DNA from: Siphonodentalium dalli
Lineage: Eukaryota > Mollusca > Scaphopoda > Gadilida > Siphonodentaliidae
DNA: 64,000 bases
Direction of reading: 5' to 3'
Assembly (NCBI GenBank): GCA_032622095.1
Contig: CP136061.1
Location: 59,911,301 to 59,975,300, forward strand
The notes beneath the pieces were generated by a model. It saw nothing but the letters and a program-made list of their open reading frames with translations, was not told the origin of the DNA and did no database searches. Each line of letters begins with the position of its first letter. Positions within the stretch are counted from its first letter, which is position 1. Made by a program: the position numbers and the translations under genes. Shown piece by piece: positions 47,101 to 51,008 of the stretch.

Positions 47101-47369
47101 TAATTTCCTACACATTAGTTTTGTATTGCGTGAACTTGTGTTTTCATAATTCATTTTCGTTTCAGGGAGCACCGTTTCCACAAGGTTCAGAGGATGAAGA
47201 ACCACCTAACCAAGGATCAGAAATTAATTCACCCGAGGAGCCAACTGTTAGTTGATTAATTAAGGGTCGCATAAAACTCGAAGACTCAAATTATGTATAG
47301 GATAATGGCTTAAAACTTTTCACATTATTTCAGCGAATGGACCGACCGAAGCCGCAGGACGATATATAA
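8411..47369 (+). CDS. Multi-exon secreted peptide precursor with three peptide copies
   Basis: I propose ten coding exons: 8411-8473, 10746-10812, 12977-13317, 15729-15801, 19795-19904, 21165-21231, 22879-22934, 31932-31988, 47166-47246 and 47334-47369. All internal junctions are GT-AG and keep frame. The result is about 316 residues: an 18-residue signal peptide, then three copies of a 20-residue peptide (KYDxRRLxxLxTxLRE...E), each followed by KR or RR and a proline/acid-rich spacer, then two homologous acidic exons and a short tail. Each A+B exon pair is phase 0 to 0, so cassettes can be added or skipped without breaking frame. What is seen: signal peptide, repeats, dibasic sites and splice sites. 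What is known: such an arrangement is typical of neuropeptide or hormone precursors processed in the secretory pathway. What is inferred: that these pieces form one transcript. A venom-like or antimicrobial helical peptide is an alternative. The LLRE core faintly recalls CRF-type hormones but is out of register by one residue, and no amidation glycine is present. I do not recognise the family. Confidence 0.6.
8474..10745 (+). other. Intron 1, no further exon seen
   Basis: The part at about 8500-9010 (AATAATCAGAATTCCATG, GTCCGGATGA, CATGTCAAGTTC) resembles a degenerate repeat at 53120-53900. A ~30-bp block beginning GCTCAAGCATACATTTCG occurs at 9962 and again at 10945 in the next intron. The rest shows nothing recognisable. 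Confidence 0.5.
10746..10812 (+). CDS. Peptide precursor exon A1: first peptide copy
   Basis: Acceptor ATATTACAG, 67 bp, donor A|gtatgt. It encodes KQKYDERRLDKLWTLLREIQ then IE plus the first base of a split codon. The split codon becomes AAG (K) with exon B1, which gives KR right after the peptide. The upstream pair is KQ rather than KR, so this copy may be released by signal peptidase plus trimming, or not cleaved at its N-side. It matches A2 and A3 at K-Y-D, RRL, L, T, LRE and E positions, and has identical phases (0 in, 1 out). Helical periodicity (L, W, L, L, I, I on one face) suggests an amphipathic helix. Confidence 0.75.
11890..12340 (+). mobile_element. Decayed LINE 3' fragment in intron 2
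   Basis: An open stretch to 12147 reads HKWWVDIDS, FYRNFK and YLAIYH. After a frameshift at about 12137 it continues LRTANHRLRVETSRWGKA, then a stop and WATDANEY. This is the same C-terminal region of a non-LTR reverse transcriptase as in the LINE at 5812 (there RTRNHRLPVETGSW). Frameshifts and stops show it is inactive. It lies in the intron in the same orientation as the host gene and is not an exon of it. Confidence 0.7.
12429..12505. repeat. (GTT/GCT)n trinucleotide microsatellite
   Basis: An interrupted run of GTT and GCT triplets lies in intron 2, ending in GATGATGTTGTG. It lacks splice sites on either side that would make it coding. Confidence 0.95.
12977..13317 (+). CDS. Peptide precursor exon B1: KR site and proline-rich repeat spacer
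   Basis: Acceptor CACAAACAG|AG, 341 bp, donor TTG|gtaagt. The first two bases complete the split codon, giving K then R, so the spacer begins KRQDGPPPPPPSKEDG. A stretch SPLSDEEVPPPPPHGEDI is followed by six near-identical 11-residue units of the type PPPPPPNGGDI (a coding 33-bp minisatellite, about 13100-13290). It ends TPPPKRL, which supplies a KR before the next peptide. The region GES..SDEE...PPPHGED is shared with exon B2, showing common origin. The acceptor has a weak pyrimidine tract. An alternative AG at 12950-12951 would break phase with exon A1, so I prefer 12977. The copy number of the minisatellite is likely to vary between individuals. Confidence 0.7.
13318..13572 (+). other. Intron 3, proximal part
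   Basis: Plain AT-rich intron sequence between exon B1 and the piggyBac-type MITE. Nothing else was seen. Confidence 0.4.
13573..13959. mobile_element. piggyBac-type MITE with double-hairpin cassette (family 1, copy 1)
   Basis: Flanked by TTAA on both sides, with terminal inverted repeats TTAACCCTTTACCCAACA. Inside are two copies of a ~67-bp palindrome (CCAATGCATTCTCTTATA to its complement, centre CGACC-ATA-GGTCG). The copies are mutually inverted and separated by an AT-rich spacer of about 75 bp. TTAA target sites and CCC-starting ends are hallmarks of piggyBac elements. There is no transposase. Copy 2 at 27215 is the same element in the opposite orientation. Confidence 0.85.
13960..14440 (+). 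other. Intron 3, middle part
   Basis: AT-rich with no recognised element or exon. Confidence 0.35.
14441..14950 (+). mobile_element. ~510-bp repeat ending in a long hairpin (copy 1 of 3)
   Basis: It starts TATTTACATACTAAGTGTTG and ends with a ~160-bp foldback whose arms run from AAGGATTAACTGT(C/T)ATGTGG to its complement, with the loop around ACCCTTCGGGTTTTACA. Copies 2 (36343-36850, same strand) and 3 (56523-57033, opposite strand) are alike over their whole length. No coding capacity and no simple terminal inverted repeat. The superfamily is not assigned. Confidence 0.8.
14951..15728 (+). other. Intron 3, distal part
   Basis: No repeat or exon recognised. Ends in the pyrimidine-rich TCTATTTCAG acceptor of exon A2. 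Confidence 0.4.
15729..15801 (+). CDS. Peptide precursor exon A2: second peptide copy
   Basis: Acceptor TATTTCAG, 73 bp, donor A|gtaagg. It encodes LHKR followed by the 20-residue peptide KYDSRRLGKLLTVLRELELE and the first base of a split codon. Here a dibasic KR sits directly before KYD. Exon B2 completes AGA (R) and adds CGA (R), so the peptide is bracketed KR...RR. The phases are identical to A1 and A3. The extra four residues at the N-side are the only length difference among the three copies. Confidence 0.8.
15802..16565 (+). other. Intron 4, proximal part
   Basis: A stretch at 15859-15930 can be read as a hydrophobic segment with several cysteines downstream, but it has no ATG in that frame and no matching splice partners. 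I treat it as chance. Otherwise nothing was recognised. Confidence 0.3.
16566..17436 (+). mobile_element. GC-rich repeat element, shorter copy
   Basis: From TATGAGTAACACGCAGG onward this copy matches 23026-23560 closely. Its right end reads GCCGACCTGAGTGTGACAGG, matching the right end at 24904. An inner CTGTCACACTCCGCTGCGAT lies at 16858. The palindrome GTGCATGCAC and its flanks (GCGCTTGT...) appear twice. The left terminal inverted repeat seen in the longer copy is missing here. Unlike its surroundings it is GC-rich and CpG-rich. No transposase was found. Confidence 0.7.
16755..16805 (+). promoter_or_regulatory. Putative core promoter inside the GC-rich element
   Basis: GAGTATAAATAGCG is followed about 30 bp later by CAGTCATAGTCAGTTTTTAG, a TATA box with a TCAGT-type initiator at canonical spacing. 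The same arrangement (GAGTATAGATAGCG...GTCATAGTCAGT) recurs at 23208-23252 in the longer copy. It may be the promoter of a lost parent element. Activity is inferred only. Confidence 0.4.
17437..18638 (+). other. Intron 4, middle part
   Basis: AT-rich and unremarkable. No exon or repeat boundary was recognised. Confidence 0.35.
18640..19130. repeat. Inverted-repeat-rich degenerate element
   Basis: At 18675-18815, blocks of GCGAAAAAATCAAACGA face their complements (TTTGATGTTTTTTCGC), forming an imperfect foldback. At about 18955-19040, ATACCTTATTCGTATTTAAA and GCGCAA blocks face a complementary partner at 19630-19722. The long open frame across this stretch has no ATG start and no family resemblance, so it is not called as a gene. 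Confidence 0.55.
19625..19725. repeat. Partner inverted repeat of 18955-19040
   Basis: GCGCGAATTTAAATACGAGT and AAGGTAT are the complement of the block at about 18960. A short palindrome GAATTCGCGCA...TGCGCGAATTC lies at 19631-19657. It abuts exon B2 by about 70 bp. Confidence 0.6.
19795..19904 (+). CDS. Peptide precursor exon B2: RR site and acidic/proline spacer
   Basis: Acceptor CACCAACAG|GA, 110 bp, donor GTG|gtaagt. With the base from A2 it begins RRQVSGPTSVGDES, then QQSDEEDTTPPPHGEDLTTP and PLV. The RR pair completes a basic cleavage site after the second peptide. Homology to B1 is clear (GES/GDES, SDEE, PPPHGED), but there is only one proline unit instead of the expanded array. It ends in phase 0 immediately before exon A3, whose first residues are KR. 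Confidence 0.75.
19905..21164 (+). other. Intron 5
   Basis: Contains an (AT)n run at 20131-20152 followed by a T tract. No other repeat or exon was recognised. Confidence 0.4.
21165..21231 (+). CDS. Peptide precursor exon A3: third peptide copy
   Basis: Acceptor TGTATTGCAG, 67 bp, donor A|gtaaga. It encodes KR then the 20-residue peptide KYDVRRLGDLFTLLRELELE and the first base of a split codon (K with exon B3, then R). This is the cleanest copy: basic pairs flank both sides. Against A2 it differs only at four positions (S/V, K/D, L/F, V/L), and all are tolerated changes on a helix. No glycine precedes the downstream KR, so a C-terminal amide is not predicted. Confidence 0.8.
21327..21579. 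repeat. Direct repeat pair, ~75 bp units
   Basis: The block TATGTTTACCGTGGTATACT to ATAACAT occurs at 21327-21400 and 21505-21579, nearly identical. It lies in intron 6. Confidence 0.85.
21783..21890. repeat. 53-bp tandem repeat, interrupted by a LINE (copies 1 and 2)
   Basis: Two adjacent units of about 53 bp (AAAA(T/C)CAGTTTATCATTCA to TGATTACCTAT). A third unit lies beyond the LINE at 22611-22663 and differs from unit 2 at only two positions. Confidence 0.8.
21891..22610 (-). mobile_element. 5'-truncated LINE, reverse transcriptase C-terminal part
   Basis: A minus-strand open frame (22575-21976, 199 codons, no stop) contains VYNASKTVAMSF, LCGTDIKYVPSFKYLGHIIS, RSICARSNMIIRKFSKCS and LWVAYKQSTYKKLTICYNNA. 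These are the palm/thumb end and linker of a non-LTR reverse transcriptase. (ATT)n repeats at the plus-strand left edge (21891-21905) look like its 3' tail. The YxDD catalytic core is missing because of 5' truncation, so it is dead, although the frame is still open and the insertion is probably young. It is flanked by 53-bp units (copy 3 on the right). Confidence 0.85.
22611..22663. repeat. 53-bp repeat unit, copy 3
   Basis: Near-identical to 21838-21890. It is either a pre-existing tandem unit split by the LINE or an unusually long target-site duplication. Confidence 0.8.
22879..22934 (+). CDS. Peptide precursor exon B3: KR site and short spacer
   Basis: Acceptor CATCTAACAG|AG, 56 bp, donor GAG|gtaagt. 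With the base from A3 it reads KRQVAPHRGDQVSLPISVE. RQV is shared with exon B2 (RQVSG) and KRQ with B1. It lacks the proline repeats. The phase (1 in, 0 out) is identical to B1 and B2. The GC-rich transposon begins only about 40 bp after its donor. Confidence 0.7.
22974..24904. mobile_element. GC-rich TIR element, full-length copy (~1.9 kb)
   Basis: Terminal inverted repeats CCCCTGTCACACTCAGGCCG / its complement at the right end extend through GGCGCTCTCA(C/T)TGCGCTG for about 45 bp. A second, inner pair (CTGTCACACTCCGCTGC at 23309; GAGTGTGACAGTGG at about 24290) suggests nesting or partial duplication. The interior is GC-rich, built of inverted blocks such as TTGTCAAGTCTCGCGCTCTT near 23115 facing its complement near 23640. 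No transposase was recognised. The parts at 23026-23560 match the shorter copy at 16566. Confidence 0.75.
24905..25756 (+). other. Intron 7, no feature recognised
   Basis: AT-rich intron sequence with no exon or repeat that I could support. Confidence 0.35.
25757..26320. repeat. Direct duplication of ~180 bp units
   Basis: The block starting ATGCCATGCGCATTGTTTGC at about 25757 (to 25920) recurs at about 26148-26310 as ATGTCATGCACATTGTTTGC. Shared stretches include GCGTCGGACGTTTA, AAGAGCAAACCATATGTTAC and TTGTAACTCGCG. The two copies are about 390 bp apart. Confidence 0.8.
26321..27214 (+). other. Intron 7, no feature recognised
   Basis: AT-rich. A frame at 26429 has no motif or splice context. 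Confidence 0.35.
27215..27613. mobile_element. piggyBac-type MITE with double-hairpin cassette (family 1, copy 2)
   Basis: TTAA on both sides and ends TTAACCCTTTACCCAACA, with the same internal arrangement as 13573-13959 in reverse orientation, including the CGGCCAAAACCGGCCAAATA side arm and the two mutually inverted ~67-bp palindromes. The two copies are very alike, which argues for recent spread. Confidence 0.85.
27614..28630 (+). other. Intron 7, no feature recognised
   Basis: AT-rich spacer, ending in a short TATATA target site used by the Helitron array. Confidence 0.35.
28631..29251 (-). mobile_element. Non-autonomous Helitron, tandem copy 1
   Basis: 3' end (plus-strand left) CTAGCCGATGAGCCCGACG with its hairpin. 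5' end (plus-strand right) TCTCATATATATATTTGAAG on the minus strand. About three and a half 122-bp units and a short (GACA)n. Its 5' end abuts the 3' CTAG of the next copy with no bases between. Confidence 0.8.
29252..29887 (-). mobile_element. Non-autonomous Helitron, tandem copy 2
   Basis: Same ends and orientation as the neighbouring copies, with about three 122-bp units, then the unique tail region with GGTCAAACTACACACACGTA and (GACA)-type repeats. The hairpin loop here carries TTTTC instead of TTGTC. Junctions on both sides are direct (GAGA|CTAG on the plus strand). Confidence 0.8.
29888..30293 (-). mobile_element. Non-autonomous Helitron, tandem copy 3
   Basis: The shortest copy of the array, with only one complete 122-bp unit plus a partial. 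An ATACATTCACATA block is duplicated at 30046-30069. It ends TCTCATATATATTTTG (minus strand) next to an A, as expected for Helitron insertion at AT. Confidence 0.8.
30294..31260 (+). other. Intron 7, with a short inverted repeat
   Basis: At 30461-30525, GGCCATTTATGGGACCATCT faces AGATAGTTCAATAAATGGCC, a partial member of the dispersed repeat seen at 34836 and 46560. The remainder is unremarkable. Confidence 0.45.
31262..31988 (+). repeat. Segmental duplication carrying exon C1 (partner 46230-47246)
   Basis: About 730 bp of intron plus exon is shared with 46230-47246. Matching blocks include GCTTTCAGTAGA, TTCTACCAATCAGC, TTGACAAACATGGC, ATTATTCATTCGGAGGGATG and TCTGAACATTTCCTAAGGGA. The right copy carries about 250 extra bases near 46460-46745 that contain a dispersed repeat. 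This directly shows how exon C was copied. Confidence 0.85.
31932..31988 (+). CDS. Peptide precursor exon C1: acidic/proline segment
   Basis: Acceptor CTCGTTTCAG, 57 bp, donor ATT|gttagt. It encodes DLPSVEELPPIQTLPLQNI in phase 0 to 0, directly compatible with exon B3. The context is duplicated at exon C2, where the acceptor (TTCGTTTCAG) and the unusual donor GTTAGT are conserved while the coding part has diverged. Conservation of the splice sites in the duplicate supports use as an exon, but the donor is weak and no function is visible. It could be skipped. Confidence 0.5.
32055..32600. repeat. AAGAAAAT-rich element end with CACTGCCAAAAAT terminus
   Basis: It begins CACTGCCAAAAATATTTTCT and continues as diverged repeats of CTTGAAAT/CTTAGTAAGAAAAT motifs. 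An inverted counterpart ends at 44857 (ATTATTTTTGGCAGTG). The CACTG ends are compatible with a hAT-like terminus. The two may be ends of separate copies rather than one 12.8-kb element. Confidence 0.5.
32703..33215. mobile_element. ~500-bp element with short terminal inverted repeats
   Basis: The left end TTAAAGGCACGGGAGGCCTT and right end AAGGCCTCCCGTACCTTTAA are inverted copies of about 20 bp. The interior is AT-rich and non-coding. Probably a MITE. Confidence 0.65.
33216..33865 (+). other. Intron 8, no feature recognised
   Basis: AT-rich intron sequence. Frames of up to 121 codons extend out of the neighbouring element and have no motif. Confidence 0.35.
33866..34105. repeat. Foldback MITE, arms ~115 bp
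   Basis: Near-perfect inverted repeat centred on GCTCTCTGAGAGC (about 33979-33991). Arms include ATTATGGGTAACTTTTCAGG and its complement. A partial single-arm copy lies at about 37100-37190 (CAGTAATGCCCAAAGTAAGT onward). Confidence 0.85.
34106..36342 (+). other. Intron 8, mostly unassigned
   Basis: Contains a member of a dispersed repeat at 34836-34905 (CACTAAATCCGGCCATTTAT, ACTCAACAGAATATATGCAA) and a G tract at 36259-36276. Otherwise nothing recognised. Confidence 0.4.
36343..36850 (+). mobile_element. ~510-bp repeat ending in a long hairpin (copy 2 of 3)
   Basis: Same structure as 14441-14950 over its full length, with few substitutions. The terminal foldback runs from about 36697 to 36850. 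Confidence 0.8.
37516..37672. repeat. 26-bp minisatellite, six units
   Basis: Unit ACACCCCATATGCATGTTGT plus CATGTT, repeated six times. One unit carries an 8-bp insertion (CATATGGC). The units are almost identical, so length variation between individuals is likely. Confidence 0.95.
37673..38120 (+). other. Intron 8, no feature recognised
   Basis: AT-rich with TACATGTA-type short palindromes, common throughout this part of the window. No gene. Confidence 0.35.
38128..38860. repeat. Poly-G/poly-C punctuated repeat cluster
   Basis: Runs of 7-12 G occur at about 38131 (C), 38168, 38229, 38302, 38709 and 38771, and C at about 38841. They alternate with similar A-rich phrases (GTCGGAAAAAATTTGCATG, GGTCGGAAAAAACTGC, TGAAAAAATTTC). 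The recurring phrases suggest diverged copies of one element with a G-tract in each, not random homopolymers. Confidence 0.6.
39420..39580. repeat. G-tract inverted repeat, related to 38128-38860
   Basis: G8, G14 and then C-tracts flank AAAAAACTGCAGTTTTT-like palindromes, with a GGAAAAAAACTGCAG block facing CTGCAGTTTTTTTCC. It could form quadruplex and hairpin structures. There is no coding content. Confidence 0.6.
39581..40683 (+). other. Intron 8, with diverged direct repeats
   Basis: CAATCGTAAGTGGAGGAATC at about 40022 and ATCTTAAGTGGAGGAACCGG at about 40349 are related blocks. A third, weaker one is at about 55065 (GCAATCGTAAGTGTACGAAT). Class unknown. Confidence 0.4.
40684..41095 (-). 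mobile_element. tRNA-type SINE candidate with (GATA)n tail
   Basis: Read on the minus strand it begins GTCGGTGGCCGACAGGTAGC, then GTACTGGTCTCTCGTGCTAT and CGGGAATCGCAACGTGG, a degenerate tRNA-like head with A-box- and B-box-like positions. The middle contains GTGTGCACGTTAAAGAACG, a phrase I recognise as common in invertebrate SINE-type repeats. The end is GATAGATAGATAGTCAATCT, a short simple-repeat tail. It differs from its surroundings by higher GC. The boxes are weak, so the tRNA origin is probable rather than proven. Confidence 0.55.
41096..42406 (+). other. Intron 8, GGAATAC phrase repeats and G tracts
   Basis: At 41970-42310 the phrase GGAATACG(A/G)AATACC recurs several times. G tracts of at least 10 lie at 42297-42310 and 42361-42380. 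No gene recognised. Confidence 0.4.
42407..42430 (+). mobile_element. Isolated piggyBac-type end
   Basis: TTAACCCTTTCATAACGGGA has the TTAA+CCCTTT start of the piggyBac-type MITEs in this window, but no matching right end was found near. It directly precedes the ~385-bp tandem array and may be its original carrier. Confidence 0.35.
42431..43990. repeat. Tandem array, ~385-bp unit, about four copies
   Basis: Anchor phrases recur at regular spacing: ATTTATCATGGTCAGTGTAT (about 42469), ATTTCCCATGGTCATTACAT (about 42849), ATTTCCCATGATCATTACAA (about 43234) and ATTTATCATGGCCATTGCAT (about 43626). Each unit also carries TAGAGGGTCAAAGCTGAA-, GATATAGCCTTATA- and ACTTAAAATAGTC-like blocks. Units are diverged and AT-rich, so this is an old satellite-like array. 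No open frame is shared among units. Confidence 0.8.
44227..44480. repeat. Tandem duplication, ~129-bp unit
   Basis: Two units starting ATGTAAACAAAACTGTTA and ending CAACAGGTTGGACCTTTT(T)C lie back to back. Confidence 0.85.
44565..44857. repeat. CTTGTTTCAAGA-rich element end, inverted relative to 32055
   Basis: Repeats of TTTCTTGTTTCAAGA and related phrases end in ATTATTTTTGGCAGTG at 44857, the mirror of CACTGCCAAAAATATTTTCT at 32055. Confidence 0.5.
45583..45752. repeat. Foldback, arms ~80 bp
   Basis: TTATACAATGTTGTGTACAG to CATATTGGACTCGACAC is mirrored by its complement ending at about 45752. The phrase CATATTGGACTC also occurs three times at 45250-45320, about 300 bp to the left. Confidence 0.85.
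45753..46229 (+). other. Intron 8, no feature recognised
   Basis: AT-rich sequence before the duplicated exon C block. Confidence 0.35.
46230..47246 (+). repeat. Segmental duplication carrying exon C2 (partner 31262-31988)
   Basis: Homologous to 31262-31988 on both sides of an additional ~250 bp (about 46460-46745), which holds the dispersed repeat also found at 7741-7920. The extra repeat is absent from the left copy. Confidence 0.85.
47166..47246 (+). CDS. Peptide precursor exon C2: acidic/proline segment
   Basis: Acceptor TTCGTTTCAG, 81 bp, donor ACT|gttagt. It encodes GAPFPQGSEDEEPPNQGSEI then NSPEEPT, in phase 0 to 0, strongly acidic. If the donor is not used, translation continues only two more residues to a stop at 47253-47255, which would make this an alternative last exon. 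The same acceptor and donor sequences flank C1. The composition fits the acidic/proline spacers of exons B1 and B2. Confidence 0.55.
47334..47369 (+). CDS. Peptide precursor terminal exon
   Basis: Acceptor ACATTATTTCAG. It encodes RMDRPKPQDDI and a TAA stop at 47367-47369, in phase with exon C2 after a very short 87-bp intron. I saw no AATAAA close downstream. The short intron and weak upstream donor make this less certain than the peptide exons. Confidence 0.45.
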   Translation, partial: RMDRPKPQDDI

Positions 47370-48156
47370 AATGTGGCCGAGTCGAAAGCGTCACCTCTGA
47401 TCAGAATGGACAAACCTGATCATATATATATATGATACTTACCGTTGAGAGTGTCTTTGATGCCAAAATCTATATAAAAACAAAGTCTTTGACCCAAGCT
47501 GGAGCGGACATGCATGATGTCAAACGAGTAAAAAATAACAAACCGTCTCCGTCATAACCGGAGTTCTTCTGAACCAGTTTGTACACGGGATATACCAAAT
47601 TGAAGAGCAATAATATATCATTCAACCTATATATGAGGCACATATATAACAAATATTATGTTTCTGTATTTTGAACTAGTTAGTGGATTTTAAGGAAATT
47701 ATAAAATGATAACCCCGAAGATAGATACCTTTCTATAAGATTAATTATTATTGGCGGTGGGGTCAATTTTTTTCTGGGGACCTGTGCATCCATTCGTGAT
47801 ACAGCCTTCTCGTCAATTATATAGTATAAGCTCAGTCAAGCCAGGCCAGCGTAACAAATGTGTTTATTTCGCAAAGCAAAACAATCACAATGGAAATACA
47901 AATTTGTAGATAGAAACAATTGTTTCCTTCTAACGAAAAAGATGAAATCGACTTTACATTGTGACGTTCTCTTTCCATTGATATTATGATACTCGTATTG
48001 TAAATTTCCGGTTTGAACATCGTGAGCAGCTGTAAATCAACATCATGCTGTTTGATTATTTCCAGATGCCAGGCCCGCTGTCGGTCCCACTGGCTAGCCA
48101 TATTATTTGTGAGTATACAGAGGACATCTTGTTTTTTTGTGTGTGGATACCGAAAG
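47370..48156 (+). other. 3' flank of the peptide gene
   Basis: Probably the 3' UTR at its start. No clear polyadenylation signal was identified and nothing else recognised. Confidence 0.35.
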
Positions 48157-48300
48157 TTATCTCATGAGTTATCGAGAGAAATATTTAGATGCCTGGAACC
48201 GGCACTTGAACGCGCGGATACCGAATTAACGGAATTTGAAATTCAATTCACCAAACATATACAAACAACATCATATAATGACGTCATCGTCGCCATCGAG
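48157..48300 (+). CDS. Possible orphan exon
   Basis: A 48-codon stretch (LSHELSREIFRCLEPALE..., EFEIQFTKHIQTTSYNDVIV, AIE) lies between a pyrimidine-rich tract ending GAAAG and a GAG|gtaaaa donor, in phase 0 to 0. Its composition looks protein-like and it stays open upstream and downstream. No family is recognised and no partner exon was found. It could belong to the same gene as the exon at 53995, although the phases do not join directly. Confidence 0.2.
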
Positions 48301-48756
48301 GTAAAAACCAAGCAAATGTGTGATTATTTAACGGACTTGTTTGAACCTAACATTAATATTGATTGTAAACTTGTACCTGTACATGTACATATATAACTGT
48401 TTTTTGCCGAAGAAGGCCATGTGGCCAAAATTTCCAATAAGAGTGTGGTGTTGCTATTGTTGGTCATGTTGGATCACCATGAATTTCATCTGAACATGAA
48501 TATCTGTTGTATACTAATAACCTTAATCGAAAACAGAGTTATTTCTTATAATTTAATCCGTCATGCGCAGCAGAACCACCATACATTGAAGGTATAAGTA
48601 ACACGAGAGATTATTTCCGAAGAATACCCTCATAAAGTTGAGACCTGAAACGCTGTCACACCGACCTAGACTTATTTGATCAAGGATCAAGTGGCATTAT
48701 AAATTCATCGTTTTTGCTTGACAAGACTTAGTGGCAACTGATCACACAATTGCGCT

Positions 48757-49232
48757 GATAACGATTTTGTTCCCACAACAATGGGAATATAAGTGCCGTT
48801 TTCATCGGTCCTCACATTAGTTCATGACAATTGGAAGAATTCAGTAGCCGACCTATGATCGGACGTTAGGTAGCGTCGTTCACGTTGTGTTATAGAGCGA
48901 CGTCACGATGTGTCATTCATATCCCCGATATTTCACATGCCCATTTGTCCCCAGATCCGGTTGTAACTAGCAATCTGATTGGCCACAACACCACGTGTAC
49001 ATCACCATGTCCCCCGTTACTCTTGGCAGCGGGATATAAGAGATCGTGCGCAAAACATTTGGGGTATATGAGCACGTAAAACATCGGGGATATATGAATG
49101 ACCCTTGATCTGGCAGTTTCCACCAATCGCGACGTTGCTCAAGCACGCCGAGTTTGACCTCAGTTGGCCTAAAAAGCACACTTAAATTAAGACGATATGG
49201 CTATTGTTGTGGGGACAACATCGTTATCTCCA
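48757..49232. mobile_element. Short-TIR element with internal inverted repeat
   Basis: GATAACGATTTTGTTCCCAC on the left faces GGGGACAACATCGTTATC on the right. A second, inner inverted repeat pairs GTCATTCATATCCCCGATAT (48912) with its complement ending near 49107. No coding content. Confidence 0.65.
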
Positions 49233-51008
49233 GCAACATCGTGGGGTAAATGGAAGTTTGATACATGGATGTCTCTTTTTGAACCCGAGACAACCAGGTA
49301 TTAAATCGTCATGTACCCCGATATTGCTCAAGATAACTGATAATATCTAATGAGCATGCATAACATTTTTTCGCGATATACTAAAGTTTTTATTCGTAAA
49401 TTTAAGTGACGTCCCGAATTTTTCACTTGTGGTTGAATGTTGCTCCCGCAATATAGATACTCAGTCCTGTAATTATAATAATCTGTTTAATATTTCGTTG
49501 ATGGTGAAAATAATTCAGAAAATCTTTAACGATTGGTTTAATAAGTTCGACCTGGATCACACACAAGGTCCAAACGGCCCAATGCTCAGATCCAATAATA
49601 CAACGTGGGTGATTTTATCGAGAAACAGTGTTTCATCACGTGATTGCATGCATGGCAAAATGCTGGCTTTGAACAACAACCACACACAACTGGGATGACA
49701 CAAGTATGCCTCTGGCGTTATGAGTATATGAGTATATCATAACTTGATAAACAATAGGTTGTTTGTATATCTTCGCCCAATTGTAGTACTTCATGTTAAA
49801 ACTGAGTGGACGCTTTCAGCGTTTCGTGTCATATTCAGGAATGTGTCGCGTGAAATGTGGGAGGGATAGGGTTTGTCGTGAGTGGGGTGGCTGGAGTGTG
49901 CTATACATCAGCGCAGTGCCTTCACATATAACCCAACGTACACCCAAGGATATGCGTTGTATTCCCACTCAGCTAATAAGTACAGTGATACCAATTGTCA
50001 AGATTCCTACATAATGATGTTATTGACTTTTATGGTAGCATCCGGGATGCAGTAAAACTCTCCGGGATATCGAGTATATAAATATAGACCATTGACTCTA
50101 GCGACTGTGTGTTGTGTATATCCAGCTGTCTCACATCGATACCGTATAGCATGTGCACATCTTATACACGGCGGATCACACATTTTTTTTAAACAGTTGG
50201 TTAGCGGATTATATTTCGTCGGTCAGTTGAAAGAAAAATAAAAAATAATATTTCATGTTGAAACATAAAACATTGCATCTATGCGAGAGATATATGTTCT
50301 TGTGACATGTGTATGTATAGTCAAATATAAAATAATGAGAACAATACAATAAATACAATAAACACCCGGCCAATAAGGCCTACATGTCATGCTACCAATC
50401 ATTTCGCATACGCTTATAAGGAATATTTTGCATATCAATTCCTGCAAAATAAAATTAAAGAAAATTTAACTTTCATTCTAATTCATTGCATATATGTGTT
50501 AACCACTAATAATCGATATAGCTTTTCTATCTACATGTATATATACTTCTTTCGTTTGTTGAAAGCATCGCATATATATTTTTATAATTGTCGTGGATAA
50601 GATTTGATTTCTACTAATGTGTCATCAAATACATAAGGACATTATAAAAAGGCACCCTTTGAATCACAAATAAATGCCTCTATTACCAGGAACCAATTAC
50701 CATCATCCAATAAACAATTTTATCATATGACTCAATCATTATTTACTTTGGAAAGTATGTCATAAATCAATTTCATATGAACTACTAGTTCATATCACCT
50801 TCCGATAATTTGATTGGTTTGTTGACAAAAAGTGTGTTCTGATTGGCTGAATGGCAGCCGGGGCCGAGCCGTGTCTCTAACTAAATGCAGGTCAAATTCG
50901 TGCCCGTCAATCAACGCGATGCCGAAATTCTCGGAATTATAATCTTGAAATATATAGTTTTGGACATTGTTATACGATAAATAGAATATGTAATTCGTAT
51001 ATATCTAA
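49233..51008. other. Intergenic, no gene recognised
   Basis: AT-rich with no supported exon. Short frames here have no motif. Confidence 0.35.
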
